Positions 39,608 to 53,300 of a stretch of 64,000 nt of DNA are shown one piece after another (position 1 is the stretch's first letter; every line of letters starts with the position of its first letter). The stretch is taken from positions 716,884 through 780,883 of the forward strand of contig NW_020170383.1 of NCBI RefSeq assembly GCF_000524195.1, read 5' to 3'. This stretch comes from Echinococcus granulosus. Its lineage: Eukaryota; Platyhelminthes; Cestoda; Cyclophyllidea; Taeniidae. Under the pieces are notes generated by a model. That model made no database searches. It was given only the letters and a program-made list of their open reading frames with translations, and was not told where the DNA came from. Both the position numbers and the translations under genes were made by a program.

Positions 39608-42012
39608 CTTGCAGAATCCCTTCAGATTATATTTTGCTAAAATTACCACGTCAAGTAACTCACTTAAGTTCCATCAATTACACAACGCACATGCGTTTGC
39701 GCTAAATCTGCCTCCCGCTTAACGCATTCAGCTGACAATGAAGTAGTGCCGTTCCAAATGAAATACATGAGAATTATTTCCAGTAAAAATTTTGCACGGA
39801 TCCATTACTTCTATGGCGGATCACTAGCTGGAGAAGGGGAAAGCAAGTCATCTGTGAAGATCAGCTGCCTAAATGCAAAAAATAACGTGAATTTGCCTCC
39901 TAACGCAGTGAGAACAGCGAATCACTAAAGGCAGTGCAAATGCCTACTCATTTCGCATGTTTATTTCAATGCATCTCCACCTCCTCCTGTGTTAGCAATG
40001 CGTAGTCTCTCGTTTTTAACAAAAGTGGGCTCCCCGTCTTCCATAAAACTTTCAACTCATAAATGTGACTTGTAAATTTTGCATGAATGTTAAATTTTAT
40101 AACTCAATGCAGCAAGGGATTACAATGCAAAGCCAAATTCACCATGATTCGCCTTATTGTCCTTTCCACTGCATTTTCAAATCACCTTGTTGATTTGAAC
40201 CACTGCTTCAGATTTAAGTGAAACGGATCAACCCCTACCTACCGAAAAGCAGGCAGTTACAAACCGTGGAGGTCATTCAAAGGCCTCACTATCCGCACAC
40301 TCAAACCGATTGTTCGTCCTGCAAATAACAATAGCAGTGATGCAGCTCGGACAATTTTTTGATGAGCGTGACCCTCGTTTCTGCTGTGTGTCACTTCCAG
40401 AACCATGTTCGATGCTCCACACTCTTTGCTTTGACCTGTGCACAGGGTTATGGCCCCTGCCGAAGCGAGACGAGTTCGTGCGCCGTGCAAATATCACTCG
40501 AACAAAGTACTGCAGTTGGCATTTGCATCTACAAAGAACTAATCAAGACACTGTCTCTATTCCCAAGTCATTCATATTTAGCTCCAACTACCGAGCATGC
40601 ATTTCTGTGTTAATCAAACAGCTATTCCCTTGGCTACACTGATGCATTAGGAACCAAAAAATGTAGAACAGAAGTGCAGCCGTATTATGGCTTATTAAAA
40701 GTAATCAGAGCCTTCGCAGTGTTGTATTTAGACCCACCAAACGCGTAAATTATCAGCTAGACGTATTGGGTGAACATGATCTCCTCACATAGGGGCAATA
40801 AATGCTGTTTTATTGGCACTCAGGCTCCAAACAGTGCACGTAAGTTGGACATTTAGGCTGCACGAGGATTAATGACACCCATAGAGCTGTTTTCTAATGA
40901 TGCATTCCTTTTACCAAGCTAAAGCATCGAAAAAGCAATGAAACTTGGTGAAGAGTGAATTGCATAGCAATATGATGAATTTTACTGAGGACTTGTTGTT
41001 GCATTCCCATTCACTACAGCTAAGGGTGTGTGTTAGTTTGGGTCAAACAGCATTGCTCAAAGGCCCTCCGCAGCTATGGGATGTGAGTTTGCACACATGC
41101 AGTAGTGTAAGGCAAACAAATTAATCGAAATAAATGCCACTCAGAAATTTCGCGCTCATGGCCTCCGTTGAAGAGCATCTCGAGCTGGATGAATGTAGCA
41201 CTTCAGTTCGACGCGATTCCGCATGCAGTCGCAATGTAAGCAAACTATTTTCCACATTAAGGATTAGCATTTTATCTTGGAAAGAGCACCCACTTTTCCG
41301 GACAGTTGCTTTGGACCGTCCAACGCTGTGGAGCACTGTTATATTAGGGCGAATTCCTTGTGCAGTGGATGTTCATGTGTCATGCATCGTGAATCCTTTA
41401 TCTACTCCCAAAAAGGAGGAAGGTAAGGCCCGCTAACGGGCGGGCATTGTGTTCAAGTGAAATTTGGAAGTTATTGCTACACCTTGCAGAAGACACCAAC
41501 GCTATGCATCCACGAGCCTGAACTTGATGCAAGGTGAATGCCTGCTTGGTTGCCTTGACATAAGCAAACAACTAGTTGTCATCGCTTTTGACCGGCGTAT
41601 CTCAAAGTGAAATATGTGAGAGCTTGAAAGCGACTCTGTCAAAATGAGGCGTTGAGACATTGATGATGGGGAAAGATGATGCGGCTGATGGTGGTAGTAG
41701 GTGGCATGATTAACACATCAAAAATAATTCGACTGAATTTTATGCAACCTGACAAATGCGAAGATGCATAAAGGGTGGCTCAATCTACGCACCATATTTC
41801 GGCGGCTGCCATCATTACTGCAAACGCATTTACTCCCACCTTTCCTTCAACAAGTTGGTTTACTAGTTAATGTTGAAAGGCACTTCATTGTGAGAACAAC
41901 AGTCCTCATAATTTCCTGTGGTCACTTTTCGTTCATGCGGTATGCAAAAGCGTTGACACGGATGAGGAGACGATTGCATCAAGAGGCGTAACAAATATGC
42001 GTTTAATAGTTG
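39608..42012. other. Region without a confirmed gene
   Basis: ORFs occur on both strands (40257-40642 and 41121-41436) with mildly coding-like content. They overlap each other and have no splice partners. Exons upstream of the putative terminal exon at 39461-39607 may lie here, but I cannot define them. Confidence 0.35.
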
Positions 42013-42438
42013 TCATACGAGGCCAAATTCTCGCCTATTGAATGCGTTCCAATGTTCTGTTGAGTCAATACTTCCAGCTTCACCTAAAGTCACCCTTCTG
42101 CTTAACAGTTCCAGGGCAAACACAACCCATTTGTCTTCTGCGTTGACTTCAAAAGTCACTTCATTGGCTTGGTGAGCTAAGAATTTGTCCTCCATTCTAA
42201 CGGTTGAGCTAATGACAATTCCACACCACTTTAGCACTCTCTTGTCAGATCTATTGAAGTGGCGACAATGCACCAATAAACAACCATAAAAAGAACTGGA
42301 ATTACAAGATTTGCGCATTGTCTGTGGTGAGGAGGAATAGTTCTCAGCATCAGGGTCAGTGAAGAGGTGTTTTAATGTATAATGGGTATTTTCCAAGGTG
42401 CGGTTATAGCGGCAGCTCATCATTACTTTAGCTAACAT
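42013..42438 (-). CDS. Hypothetical 141-aa ORF
   Basis: A single ORF runs from an ATG (42438) with coding-like use of residues, including RVLKWCGIVISSTVRMEDKF and KWVVFALELLSRRVTL. It lies about 450 nt downstream of the orphan three-exon gene on the same strand. It has no signal peptide and no membrane helix. Family not recognised. It could be a separate small gene, part of a longer 3' UTR of the upstream gene, or a chance ORF. Confidence 0.35.
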   Translation of the reverse strand: MLAKVMMSCRYNRTLENTHYTLKHLFTDPDAENYSSSPQTMRKSCNSSSFYGCLLVHCRHFNRSDKRVLKWCGIVISSTVRMEDKFLAHQANEVTFEVNAEDKWVVFALELLSRRVTLGEAGSIDSTEHWNAFNRREFGLV

Positions 42439-42887
42439 TTGCTCACCCAACCTAGCACACCAGCAACTAGAAGAATTGGATCACTGTGGTAACTAAGATG
42501 GTTGCATGTCTTGTGTATTCTATGTGTTGACGTACGTTTCCTTGAGGCATAATTTGCCCTGCGAGTTGCAGTAGCACATCCCATGTGGTTCTTATTCGAT
42601 ATCGACTAAATTTAAGCAACTTTTCCTCACTTTTGTCGAGAACCTTTTCAGCAGCTACTTAAGCCTTCTCCCAGAAATGACCTCTAAATGCGTAAGATTT
42701 CAGAGTCTCACCGTGTGACACCAGATTACATGGCACTTTTCCCTCTTTTGGAAATCCCACTGCTTTACTAAACATCCTACTGGTCTATTTCATACGAGGC
42801 GAACATAGGCTTCAGGCAAAATCCCACCCAATAGAAAGTTACGATGACAACAACGACTACTTGCACATTCCGAGAATTCGTGTATTT

Positions 42888-44548
42888 TCATTGCTCACTA
42901 TTTCGTTGTGAGTACACAACGGGCAAAAGCTCTACAAGTTTCTGCCTATCCAGTATGTCCAGGTGATTGTCAATCAATTCGCTTGCATTTGCATACACCT
43001 CACTGATGGTTGTTCGGGGATCGCTTAATCTAGACACGTCATCATCGCCATCTAATTCCAACACATCTCTTCGCCAGGGGCGAGGATCAAACAGTGGTCT
43101 ACTGGTGCCACTGGATCGTGAACTCTTTCGGACCGGAGATGAGTCAGGTCGCCTTGCAGTAGAAATACATTGGCTCTCTTCTGAATACTTCTCTGTGGGA
43201 GCACAGAAACTTGGACGTCCTGAAGTGTAGGCAGTTCTGACACTTTGGAGGAGTTTGCGGCTCTTCTCCCACTCTTCTCGTCGCCTTTCCTCCTGCCTAC
43301 ACTTCAACTTGTATTCCTTCGCGAGAATCTTCCCCACCTTCTTGAAGAACTCTGGATGGTTAAAATAGATGCACGGCGATCCCAACTTAACCTTCACATC
43401 ATCTGCATGTTTCCATGCCATATGGCCAGTGTTGAGAATGACGCGAGATTCCAAATTGACACGGCGGAAATCCGCACTTTGCAATTTATTGATGCTGTTG
43501 GTGGTGGCAGCATGTCCTGTCGAACGGCTTGAATGGATGCCTTTTTTCTTACGACGATGGATAGAGCCACCGGAGTGGCTCTCGATTGGCGTGGATGATG
43601 ACCGCAGATCGTGGGGAACGAGCCATGGCAAGGTGCGATAATCAAAGCATTTGAGCGACCTGCTTGGCATTTGAGACAAGCTCTTCGATGCTTCCTCGTC
43701 ATCATCAAAAATTGTTGTCTAAAGTATGCGCTAGAGGTTGTGGAAACCACTGCTGAGAGTGTAAGGAAAACATCTTTCTAGAAATTAATTCAAGTGCCAG
43801 TTCACATCTTGGTGTTGTTCATTAGGTAAAGCATCAACTTCAGTAAAAATCGAAAGACTTTACTTCTGCGTTTATTTCAAGTTATTCTGGATCTTGGATA
43901 CAAATAATAAGCGTGCAAATACTGCATTCTTGTTGAACTAATAACCGTCTGTGTAATTTACCACTAAATGTCACCAGGTCGCTGCGAAAAATGACAACTA
44001 GAATCGACGGTGCCTTTCCCCCCCCCCCCTCATCTTTGAAAGACACGCGTCTGGATAGGGATACAGGGTGTGTATCATTAATTTTGCTAGTTTTGGGCTC
44101 AGGAGAAAATTTTGTGGCTTGGGTTATCAGATAGGGACAGCGACCACCGACATTACAAGGATTGCGTCAAACTCCGAATGACAGAGGTAATAAATTGAGG
44201 TGGTTAGAGGAAAACTAAGTCCACTGCTGTCCACAAAATTGACTAAAATAAAAAAAAGTCACAATTTTCAAATTATCTTATTAGGTAGGTAAAATGTGTG
44301 TCTGCGCAATTGCGATTATTTTAAAACTTCATCAGCAGCACCCCTAAAGTAGACTTCTGCTTTATTTTTATAAAAGAAGTAGCAATCGAAGCTAGACAGT
44401 CAGTCGACCCACCTCGTAGGGCTTCTCGTTAATGTTTAAATGTGCAAAATTTAGAATCAACTTGGATTTTCCACGTTGCATAGCTCTGAGAGGAGATTTC
44501 TCTGCAATTAACTGTTTATACATGATTAGTGAACTCACCCAGATCCAT
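42888..44548 (-). CDS. Unrecognised three-exon gene, about 309 aa
   Basis: Exons are 44548-44540 extended by one base to 44539, 44501-44413 and 43718-42888. Phases 1 and 0 agree, and the first intron is exactly 37 nt. The ATG at 44548 has A at -3 and G at +4. However, the frame stays open upstream to about 44696, where a stop and an AG lie, so a longer N-terminus is possible. The protein begins MDLEKSPLRAMQRGKSKLIL, then ETTIFDDDEEASKSL. It has a Ser/Arg/Lys-rich basic region (RRKKKG), a segment around CIYFNHPEFFKKVGKILAKE, a charged helix (RQEERRREEWEKSRKLLQS) and ends in SEVYANASELIDNHLDIL. It has no signal peptide or membrane helix. It may be cytoskeletal or nuclear, but that is only a guess. 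A GC-box cluster lies about 0.8 kb upstream. Confidence 0.65.
44018..44029 (+). repeat. Homopolymer C run (12)
   Basis: Twelve consecutive C bases inside the second intron of the orphan gene. It is a simple sequence, and sequencing length error is possible here. Confidence 0.8.
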
Positions 44549-47500
44549 CCTGCTCCCTCGCCTCGAGGCGGCGCCTCTTTTGAGCGACTTCCACGCGAGG
44601 CTATTGATCAACAGACAGCGCCTCGTGAATTCGGTGAGGGAGACGGCTGTGGCAGACTCGCATTTTTGTGGGTCTCCTTACACCCGCCACAATAGCGCAC
44701 AATGGCATTTAGGCAAGTCCACAAAGTAATGCCTCATTTGCGTCACCTATCAGCAACCGTTTACGCGATTATTTTAGGGTTTGGAGATTAGCTTTAAGGC
44801 AGCTTTTTGCATACTCTTGTGCTTAGCAAGGGGAAAAGTGGTGACAGGCAAACGCTCATACATTTGCAGTGAAATAGCAAATGCCCGCATGGGTGAATTT
44901 AACGGAATGCCGTGAGTCCGGTACTGTTTCGAAATAACCTGTGATAAATTTGTATATTTACAATCATGGCGGCTTGATCACTTTAGCATTGGCTCACATT
45001 TAATACCTTGGCAGCATAAGTTGATTGCGAGTCACCATTGTGCCATTTTAGAAGACATTTGATGATGTGCTTCATCGCGTTTTTAATTACTCACAACAGT
45101 ACTTAGAAGTATCCAAAGAGACATATTTTGCGTCATGCAGTGGTAAATCCCAAAGCATTAGGGAGACAATGGATTTTATAAATAGCCTCAAAAACAAAGG
45201 GCCTTGAAAGGACGAAGCATAAAACGCGAACGTATATCCGTTGATAATTTGAGCATAATGTGCTGGTGGTTTGTTGGCAAACAATAGCACGGCCCTAAGC
45301 TCTGCTTTGTCAGCCGTTTGATGATAAGATGGGACTAGCTTCCGGGCCGCCCCGCCCCGCCCCGCCCCGCCTGCCCTTTCACCGGGACACACTTCCCCCC
45401 AATTGAAAGTAATGTGGTCTTGTGCAAGGCCAGGAAAAAGCATGTGTTTGTGAGGGCCATAAAGCGCTGTAAACGAATGAATTGACCTGAGTGGTGGCAA
45501 GGCAATTTTGGACCACAATTCGTATACTTCTCAACCTTCAGGATAGCGGTTTATTGCGCGTATTCAACGCGCAATCATTCGGTTATTATCTTCTCCAGTG
45601 GCCTGATGCCACAGGTCACATGATTTATTAACGGAATGGGGTAACCTCTAAGGGATTCGATTACTGAATTGCCCAAAGGAAAGTTCCAAGTCAGAGTGCT
45701 TAATCATAGCATAGAGTGCGGATATGAGAGATGAAATGGGCAAATCCAAGGCTTCACTACTCTGTGTATTTTCGTGGATTCTCAAGTGGTGCTCGAATGA
45801 GCCTCCACCATGTCATGCCCACGTATAGGCGTTTTATTAACCAGTTTTTACGTTCACAAATGAGTGAACGGATACAACATTGCGATTTGCATACAATTAC
45901 CATCAGCTGTCCCGCCCCCACCCCAACTTCTCATACATTTTATAATTGAGCGTTTCACACACCGGAAAGGTGGTTGGCCTCCACCAGGGACATGTCACAG
46001 GGTCACGTGTGGCTCGTTTACTTCCTCTTCAGTGACGTCAGCCCCTCTGACAATCCACTAATCATGCTTGGGCATTCAATCCGTGGTCTGAAAAAGATTA
46101 GAGCTAAAGCAATAATAATTATTTTCTTGTTGGTTCATTTTTGAGACAGTATGATACTTGTAAGCGCATAACTGAGTGCTTCGCTTTCAGCCTTACTTCC
46201 GAAATTTCACTTGAGGGTTAAAACGCCTCCACTTTACTCAAAGTCTACTTACCCTTTGTTTCCATCCAACGAAAGTGCCTTTCATTACCGCCTGCCTTAT
46301 TAATTTCGTGTCCCTGGTCTGTTAGCTTGGTCCACGCAATCATTAGTACAACCATACAATTCCTTTAAATTGGCCATGAAATGAAACAAACATGACGGGC
46401 GATAAATCACACGGACAAGAACTAAATCCACTGTTGTGTGTATGTTTCGCACAAAGGATTATTTGACGTCAAAGTACCATCTGTACCCTTCTACAAATAT
46501 ATTTAATGCAAAAATTTAAATTGCTTGTCTTTCTCGCATCGAGACCCAAAGTCATTCTAATACCCTTCTTCGTAAATAGCCTCCTTCAAATGGAGGCAAG
46601 CCATGTACCAGAGTTTATTCTATTCATCTACTGCCATGGACAGATGTGGTTCTCGCCAAGAAGGCCAGTCTAGAGGAATGAATAATAAATATTTGTGACT
46701 GACGCTGTCTCCAAGTTGTGCAAAGGAAACACTTCGTAGAAGCGCAATACCATTCGTCCAGTTATTTGATTGCTCACCTTGATATTTTGGGAAATGCAAG
46801 GCCATTTAAGCCAGTGCCTTCGAGATGGAACTGACCAAGTGACGCACACCGTCGATTTCTATTATTTCGCCTACGGGCCACATCACACCATATACACTTT
46901 TCCTAGACGAGAGTGCCTTGAAGTAAGGAGATTTTTGCACAAAGTGAAACTGGAGGCACTCCTCCATCACCTCATCCCATTGTCAGCAATCACAACGAGG
47001 TCTACAGAGCGCTTGTCAGCTGTTGTCACGGTGTTCCAATTGCCAGCAGTAAGGCGATATCACCTTCTATATCTGGGTCAACCTCGCACCTGCTTCGCAG
47101 TTCCTCCAACACACTTCACCTTCTGCCACGCAGCCATGCTCCACTGGGGGTAGAGTGTCGCCAGACTGCGGCGAATACCATTACCCTAACGAAATTAACG
47201 CAGCTTTTGCCTTTCAATACTCCCCACCCCCACCCCCGCCTTCGCCTCCCAAAAAAAGCAACCGTGCACATTTAGTCGAGTTTTCGGAACTTCAATGCTA
47301 CGTCAGTGCTTCCACTTGTAAAAAACAAACTTATTTCTGCAAATTTATCAAGGCAAGTGGCAAGTTCCCCTAAACACATATCCGCCTCTCCTTAATTCCA
47401 TGACCTCATTTGTTTAATTATTGAGGGGGCTTGAATGCACATCTCACTTCCATTCAGTATTTCGCAACGCGTTCCGAGATAATTGCATAATTTTGTTAAC

Positions 47501-50306
47501 ATTCGTCTTCAATTTCGCTACCGATGGTGCTTTTAACGAGATGCAGAATTTTCGCTAGGCTATTCAGCTCAGGCACTATTCACACCACCAGCTGATCTGA
47601 AGGGTTGGTCATTACTCAACAGAACTCTCATGTTCACTGCCATTTATCGTTGGAAGGTGGGTGGACAGCCACGTCAACGAGCAATCTGCTTGTCTTAGTC
47701 ACATGGGTGAACGTGTTGGCAATCGCTGTGCAAAAGAACGGACCCACTTCTAGACACCATTACTTTGCTGATGATGTTTTGATAGCGTGACTAGAATAAT
47801 TCTTGACCAAAATTCTCCAAGACATGTTTTTCCTTCCTTTTAGCGATGACAACTAAAGTAAACACAGTCATGATTCAGTTTCTTGGTGGAATTGCGGCCA
47901 ACCTGTACGCTGCCTTGATATCGCAGTTACTACAGATCTGCTCGAAATGCGAAACAGGGAACGACGGCTCAAGGAGAGGTGGGTGGATAAAACCACTTAA
48001 TGGAAACAGCCCGTTAATGACGTTGTCACCGATTGCTTTCATTTGCGCCAACTCTTTTGGCATAGAGGTATCACCAAGACTGCATGTCAGAGCCAATTGC
48101 GTGATTGCCCACCAGGCAGGATGTGGCTCAATGCTAACTACGCTGTGATACAAGCAAGATGTGAAAACGAGTGCCACGATGCGTTCAGTTGGATGATAAC
48201 AATGCGCCTTAGCATTACACTCAATTGTGAGTTAGAAAAACATGTTACGTTCACCCCTGCTATGCCCTCTGTCTAAAATGCTCCAAGCACAACATTGATT
48301 GAATAATTACCCCAATGGAAGCAAGCATGGAACTGCCAAATAAGAGCACAATCAGCCAATGGTTAGTGAAAATACATGAAGTGACCATGAAATAACGCCT
48401 TTTCAAACCGAAAGCAAGCACACACGACTAGGCTATTAATGAGTGTCCAAGATTGGCCACTTTTCTACCTGCGATGGTGGAGATGTGCACCAATAAAACG
48501 CACATATCACTGAGACCAACACCATGAAGCAGCCTTCGTACCCGTCGTGCAGTAAACACTTTCGTCTCCTCGAAAATCAACTGCCGGAGACGGAGCCACG
48601 CATTGCAACCATCACACAACCACCCGGCTTAGTTCAATTGCATACTTCAAAACGCCACCGCAACCAACAGCCATTACTAAAACTGCAGCTCGATCAGTGC
48701 ATCACTGTGCGGCAAGCTCACCAGTGTCACTATTTCTCATAAAAATCCCCACCGTACAGCCCCACGTTTACGGCTTTTCTCCGTCCCTCCTAATGGAAAC
48801 CTTGTAACAGGGTTGGACAAAACGCTATTACTATTATTGTTATTATTTTCGAGCTCGAGCTGATAAATGTCCGATACTCGATTATTATTAGGTGCCATTC
48901 TTCTCTGCTTAAGGCGAAAGGTATTGCTTTTGATAACCACATCCTTCTAAGGGTATGGTTGCTTAAGTGACCATACCACGAAATAAGTTATGCAGGTTCA
49001 GCATTGAGGAGCTTGGGTCAATCTGCCAACACAAACTGCGATCCGTAATGTGGCACACTCAATACCTTCTCGAAGCCCTGATTTCACCAAAAGTTTGTTG
49101 GCTTTCGCGCTAGTCAGTGTACACCATCGCTAGTGCAGCAAAGTTAAGCTCATCTGACTCTGATAACCCTGCCTTTAAATTGTGGACTTTCCGCTCGAAA
49201 TGCAATCATCGGTGAATACTTCTGGCGTAGAGTAGTCTGAGGGACAATTTCCACGAAAGCAGTTAAGCCCTGCTTATGCGAGACTCATTTCAGATGCGAC
49301 AACATTACTCTGTGGAGGAGTGACTTGTCACTCATCTCCCAACTTGTTATGTCCACCTCATGGGGAAAACTTTATGAGGGTGAAAAGGGGCTTTGCGTTG
49401 AGTCGTTTATTTTGCAAAAAGTCCTCTTTTAAAGGGAAGAAAAAGGGAGCGTTTTATCCGACCACTGAAACAGAAAAAACAGCCTACTTTGACGATAGCG
49501 TGACTGACTCCACACATGGAGACGTGTTGATTAGCTAGCTACGGGCTTTTCGGCAGCTTAGCTGCACAAACACAGTGTTTGGCTGTTGACTACACAAACG
49601 CAACCAAGTTGTCAACTTTAAGATCAGCTTCCACGTTTTGAGGGAACTCGTTAAATGCGACCAAAAGCCAGCAGCCTCATCACTTTTTGTCAAAAATCAA
49701 AGTGGTTTGAGCGAATTTGCACATAAGAAAACCACCATCTACGAAATGCTATTGTTTACTTCCACTTTTTAACAAACTTTTACTTCTTTGAAACAATAGC
49801 AGCAGCAGCAGTACCACCAAAAATCAATCCACCTGCAGTCGTGCATACAGGAATCGCAAAGAACCCACTTCTCGTCTTGAGAGCGCATTCAGGCAAACAA
49901 AACTAACCGATGTCGTGGATTCCTCATTTACCTATCCAAGCTGGGTGCCGGTAGAACAGGTGACTCACGGAAAACGCGTAAGCTGAAACTACTTCAATAG
50001 GAGCCCGTGAAAAAGGCGGAAACAAAGAGCCCCGATGACGCATATTGTCTTGGCAAATCGGACCAAGTTTGTGTGGATGGCAAAAAAAAACGAAACAGAA
50101 AGCAATGTAACCACTGGGAGTGGTCATTATCAGTCCGACTAATCACCACCTCATCTCTCAGCGGCAGTGCCAAAACAAGACATTGCTCAAGCATCAAATT
50201 AATGCAGCCCATAGTGGCAAAGTAGTAGAAAAAGCATTGAGAAGAGTGCAAGTTGTACCGTTACATCGTATTTCTCAGCTCAATGTAGGGTGGTAGTGAA
50301 GAGCGA
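44549..50306. other. 5.8-kb region without a confirmed gene
   Basis: This region lies upstream of the orphan gene and downstream of PYROXD1. It contains a GC-box cluster (45346-45372), a C-rich tract at about 47219-47250, ATT-rich microsatellite-like sequence near 48826-48895 and a CAG/GCA run at about 49799-49811. ORFs at 45087-45518, 46770-47153, 47846-48276 and 48428-48619 are moderately long but unrecognised, sometimes open on both strands, and have no splice partners. A short plus-strand segment at 47755-47790 recalls a reverse transcriptase motif. Confidence 0.4.
45346..45372 (-). promoter_or_regulatory. Tandem GC-box cluster, possible promoter element of the orphan gene
   Basis: About five copies of CCCCG on the plus strand give runs of four G separated by single C on the minus strand. 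This matches tandem Sp1-type GC boxes and a four-run G-quadruplex pattern. It lies about 0.8 kb upstream of the ATG at 44548, with the G-rich strand being the coding strand. The sharp contrast with the AT-rich surroundings is directly visible. Promoter function is inferred. Confidence 0.4.
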
Positions 50307-53300
50307 CTAATCAAAGTAGTCTGAAATGTCGATGTTGGGATCGAGAAGGTGTTCGCCGAATTGTGATAGGTCGAGCTGATTGAGGATGAGGTTCTCAAAT
50401 GTCTCCTCCAGGTCAGTCTCGCCAATCAGCAGAGCGCCCTGCATCCGCCCATTGCACATGATGCACTTCACGTACTCCTCGCCCGGCGTAATTCGCAGCA
50501 GAACGTAGACCTCGGGGGAGGTCAGGTTCAGCCCCTGCCCGTTAAAGAGGCCCAGAAGTACGATCTACCGAGGAGACAGGTGTCAACAGAGCACATATAA
50601 GAAGGGAAAGCTGTCAATCTCCCAAACACGGCACCCTGTTTTGCGTACAATACAAAGTACAAAGGCTTATGCAGTGGTTTACGGTTTCATGATGAAAAAT
50701 ACTTAAGTGTGAAGCTGCATGCTCTTCTTTAAAGGACGGTACTATTTATGCCTGCAACTTGAATGTACGAAATCGTGCCCAGATTGCATGAAAGATTTTC
50801 TCAATTATAGTTGCTTCATTTTATTGTGAATCACTTTGGTGTCCCCAGTATTTTTCCAACCTGCCGAATGGATGGGATGGAAAAAATAAAGTGGCTGAAG
50901 GTATTAAGCAATCCAATCTCACCAGCGATGGTGCAGTCAGGGCTAACTTACTTGTGTAGAGCAATACCAAAGGATTTGATTGTTGTTCGTACAACACTGG
51001 GACCGGCGATAGCACACAAAATATGATCGACGTAAGATCGAGCGACACATTTGTGGGCAATTAGTTTTTCACCGTTTCGATGAAAACTGCCGGTTCATGC
51101 ACATTAGCTTACTTTCAATAAAACGCTCAACTAAAATCGAGTTTCAATGCTAGCAGTTTCAAGATAAGGACTACGCCAAATTAATTACTTCTTAAGTGTA
51201 CAAAGTGTTGCAAATGCCTATTAACATTGAGCAACACTAATGTCTGCGAATGGATGCATTCTGCCTGGAAAATGACTGCTCCTAGGAGGATGCGTATTTG
51301 GCCATCACCACTGACAAAGCTTTAACGTTCCTCAAATACGAAAAGTATAAACAATAACATGACCATATGATGGTTCCTGATAGGTGCAACCTAAACAAGG
51401 ACAGTGATTCGCGATGGGCTAAGAGCGAAAAACTGCAGATTATTTTGATCGGGACAATACGTTTCAGAAATCTAGGAACGGAGCGTAAAACAACCCAGCA
51501 CAGGTAAAACGATACAAGTAAAGAGTTGTTCTCAATGAAATTCCCAAGCAAGTTTACCCCGAGATGGAAAACTCATTCCACACCATAGCCGAGAAACCAG
51601 CATAATGTCCAAAACAAAAATTTCACCCTGCCTTGAATGGAGTAAAACAACTTAGATTTTCTAAAAAGGAGCGACAAATTCAATCCCAGTCGTTGATTAA
51701 AGGGCACTTGGAGTTAGCACAAACCATTTCAGCTCATTAAGTACACAGATATTGACATTACATCTTTGCAACAAAAAAAAACGTACTAAGTCTATTGTCT
51801 AATACAGTTCAACAGATCCTTAAAAACTTTGACTGTTGCACTGCCATTTCCGACGATGGTGACAACGATTTGGAGAGCCTGGGACTAGTTGGTCACCTCA
51901 ATGGTACTACACGCCAATATCAAACAACAAAAAATGCAACCTCACTGCTTCTCGGTATTCACTACTGCTTGTATCTCACTTGATGATTCAGACAATGTTT
52001 CTTTTTTTATTTTCAAGACAGAATCTATTAAAGTATCCCCCTTACGTCACCTAGAATTACAACTTCGCGCACTTATGAGGCTTCATGTGGAAAAAATGCC
52101 CCTTCTAATTTTAAATGCGTGAAACTTAAAATGCCTTTTTTACTTACTTAGGGAGAAGTGCTCTATAATTCACAAACGAGGGATGCGTGGGATGCAGACT
52201 AACGAATAATTAAAAGTTTCTACACTTTCTCGCATGATGGAACTGTTTTAAAGCCCCATATGCATTTCGTTTCGACCAATCTCAAAAACAGGGACATAAA
52301 AGGGAAAATAAAAAACGTAAGCAAACAAAACGAACCATATTGAAAAGAGTTCTGTCTCCGTCTTTTATACCACTAGTGACAGTAAAAACGCGAATTGCAC
52401 TTAAGATGCTTTGCACCGCCTTTGGCATATGTGTCTCACCAGAGCGAACACTTGGGCATACTTAGGTGCAACCCATCCGCGCTTCAAGCTCATCCGATAA
52501 GGGGGTGGTAAATTTTCCTCTAAATGTTCCTTCCACCAATATGCATCGCTGAATACTCTTGCATCAAAACTTGGCATGAAAGGATTGCGCAAATGAAAAA
52601 CAGAAGAATGCTCCTGTAAATTGGCCAATGTCATGAAAAATAGACTAATTGGTTGCATTCGGGTGAGAATTCGAAGGACAGTCAAGTGTCTCGCCTATAC
52701 TACCCACACCTAGAAAGATAATTCAGTTCAGTGAATCCGCCAATGACTGTGAGTATGGCAACCAATAGAACAACAAGCAAACCCACCAAAAACTGCTTTA
52801 ATCGTTGAGTAACCCTCGAAAACTTACTGAGAGAACATGAGTTAATGCGCCAATTATTAACTACTGAGTCTCCAACCACAGTCCGGAGTATGCCTGTGAA
52901 CTAACTTCATTTGTCATCAAATATCCCGATACTTGAAACTCCCAATGGCTTTGAAACCTAATAAAACCAAAACAATGACAGCAGCTATTGGCGTCCCACT
53001 ATAGAAGCATTTCCAATTTTGACAACGACGATGGGTTAGTGAGTGAACGCGATGAGGGGAGTTGACAGTGTTTTTAATGAGGAATTCTTGAGTAGCAACA
53101 AAGGTGATAGACGTTGTCCCCACACTCAAGGGTTTTTGTGTAAGAAAGGGGGCTTCAACGATTCCGAGTAGAGTTACAACATAGTAACCAGTGCTTCGTT
53201 AGTCAAAACGCACATACTCGTCAATGCGCTTACCAAGTTTACCAAAGCGATTTGATGGAACATGAATTACCAATACAGCTATCTGATCTGAGTACATCAA

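Noticed and set aside
40310..40642. 110-codon plus-strand ORF with several cysteines
   Set aside because: Three overlapping open frames on two strands, none with a regular cysteine pattern of EGF or similar modules.
45087..45518. 143-codon minus-strand ORF
   Set aside because: It runs through the tandem GC-box repeat, has no partner exons and no recognisable domain; openness is partly due to the stop-poor GC-rich repeat.
46770..47153. 127-codon plus-strand ORF
   Set aside because: No domain, no splice partners, and short open frames on the opposite strand are equally plausible; treated as chance or decayed sequence.
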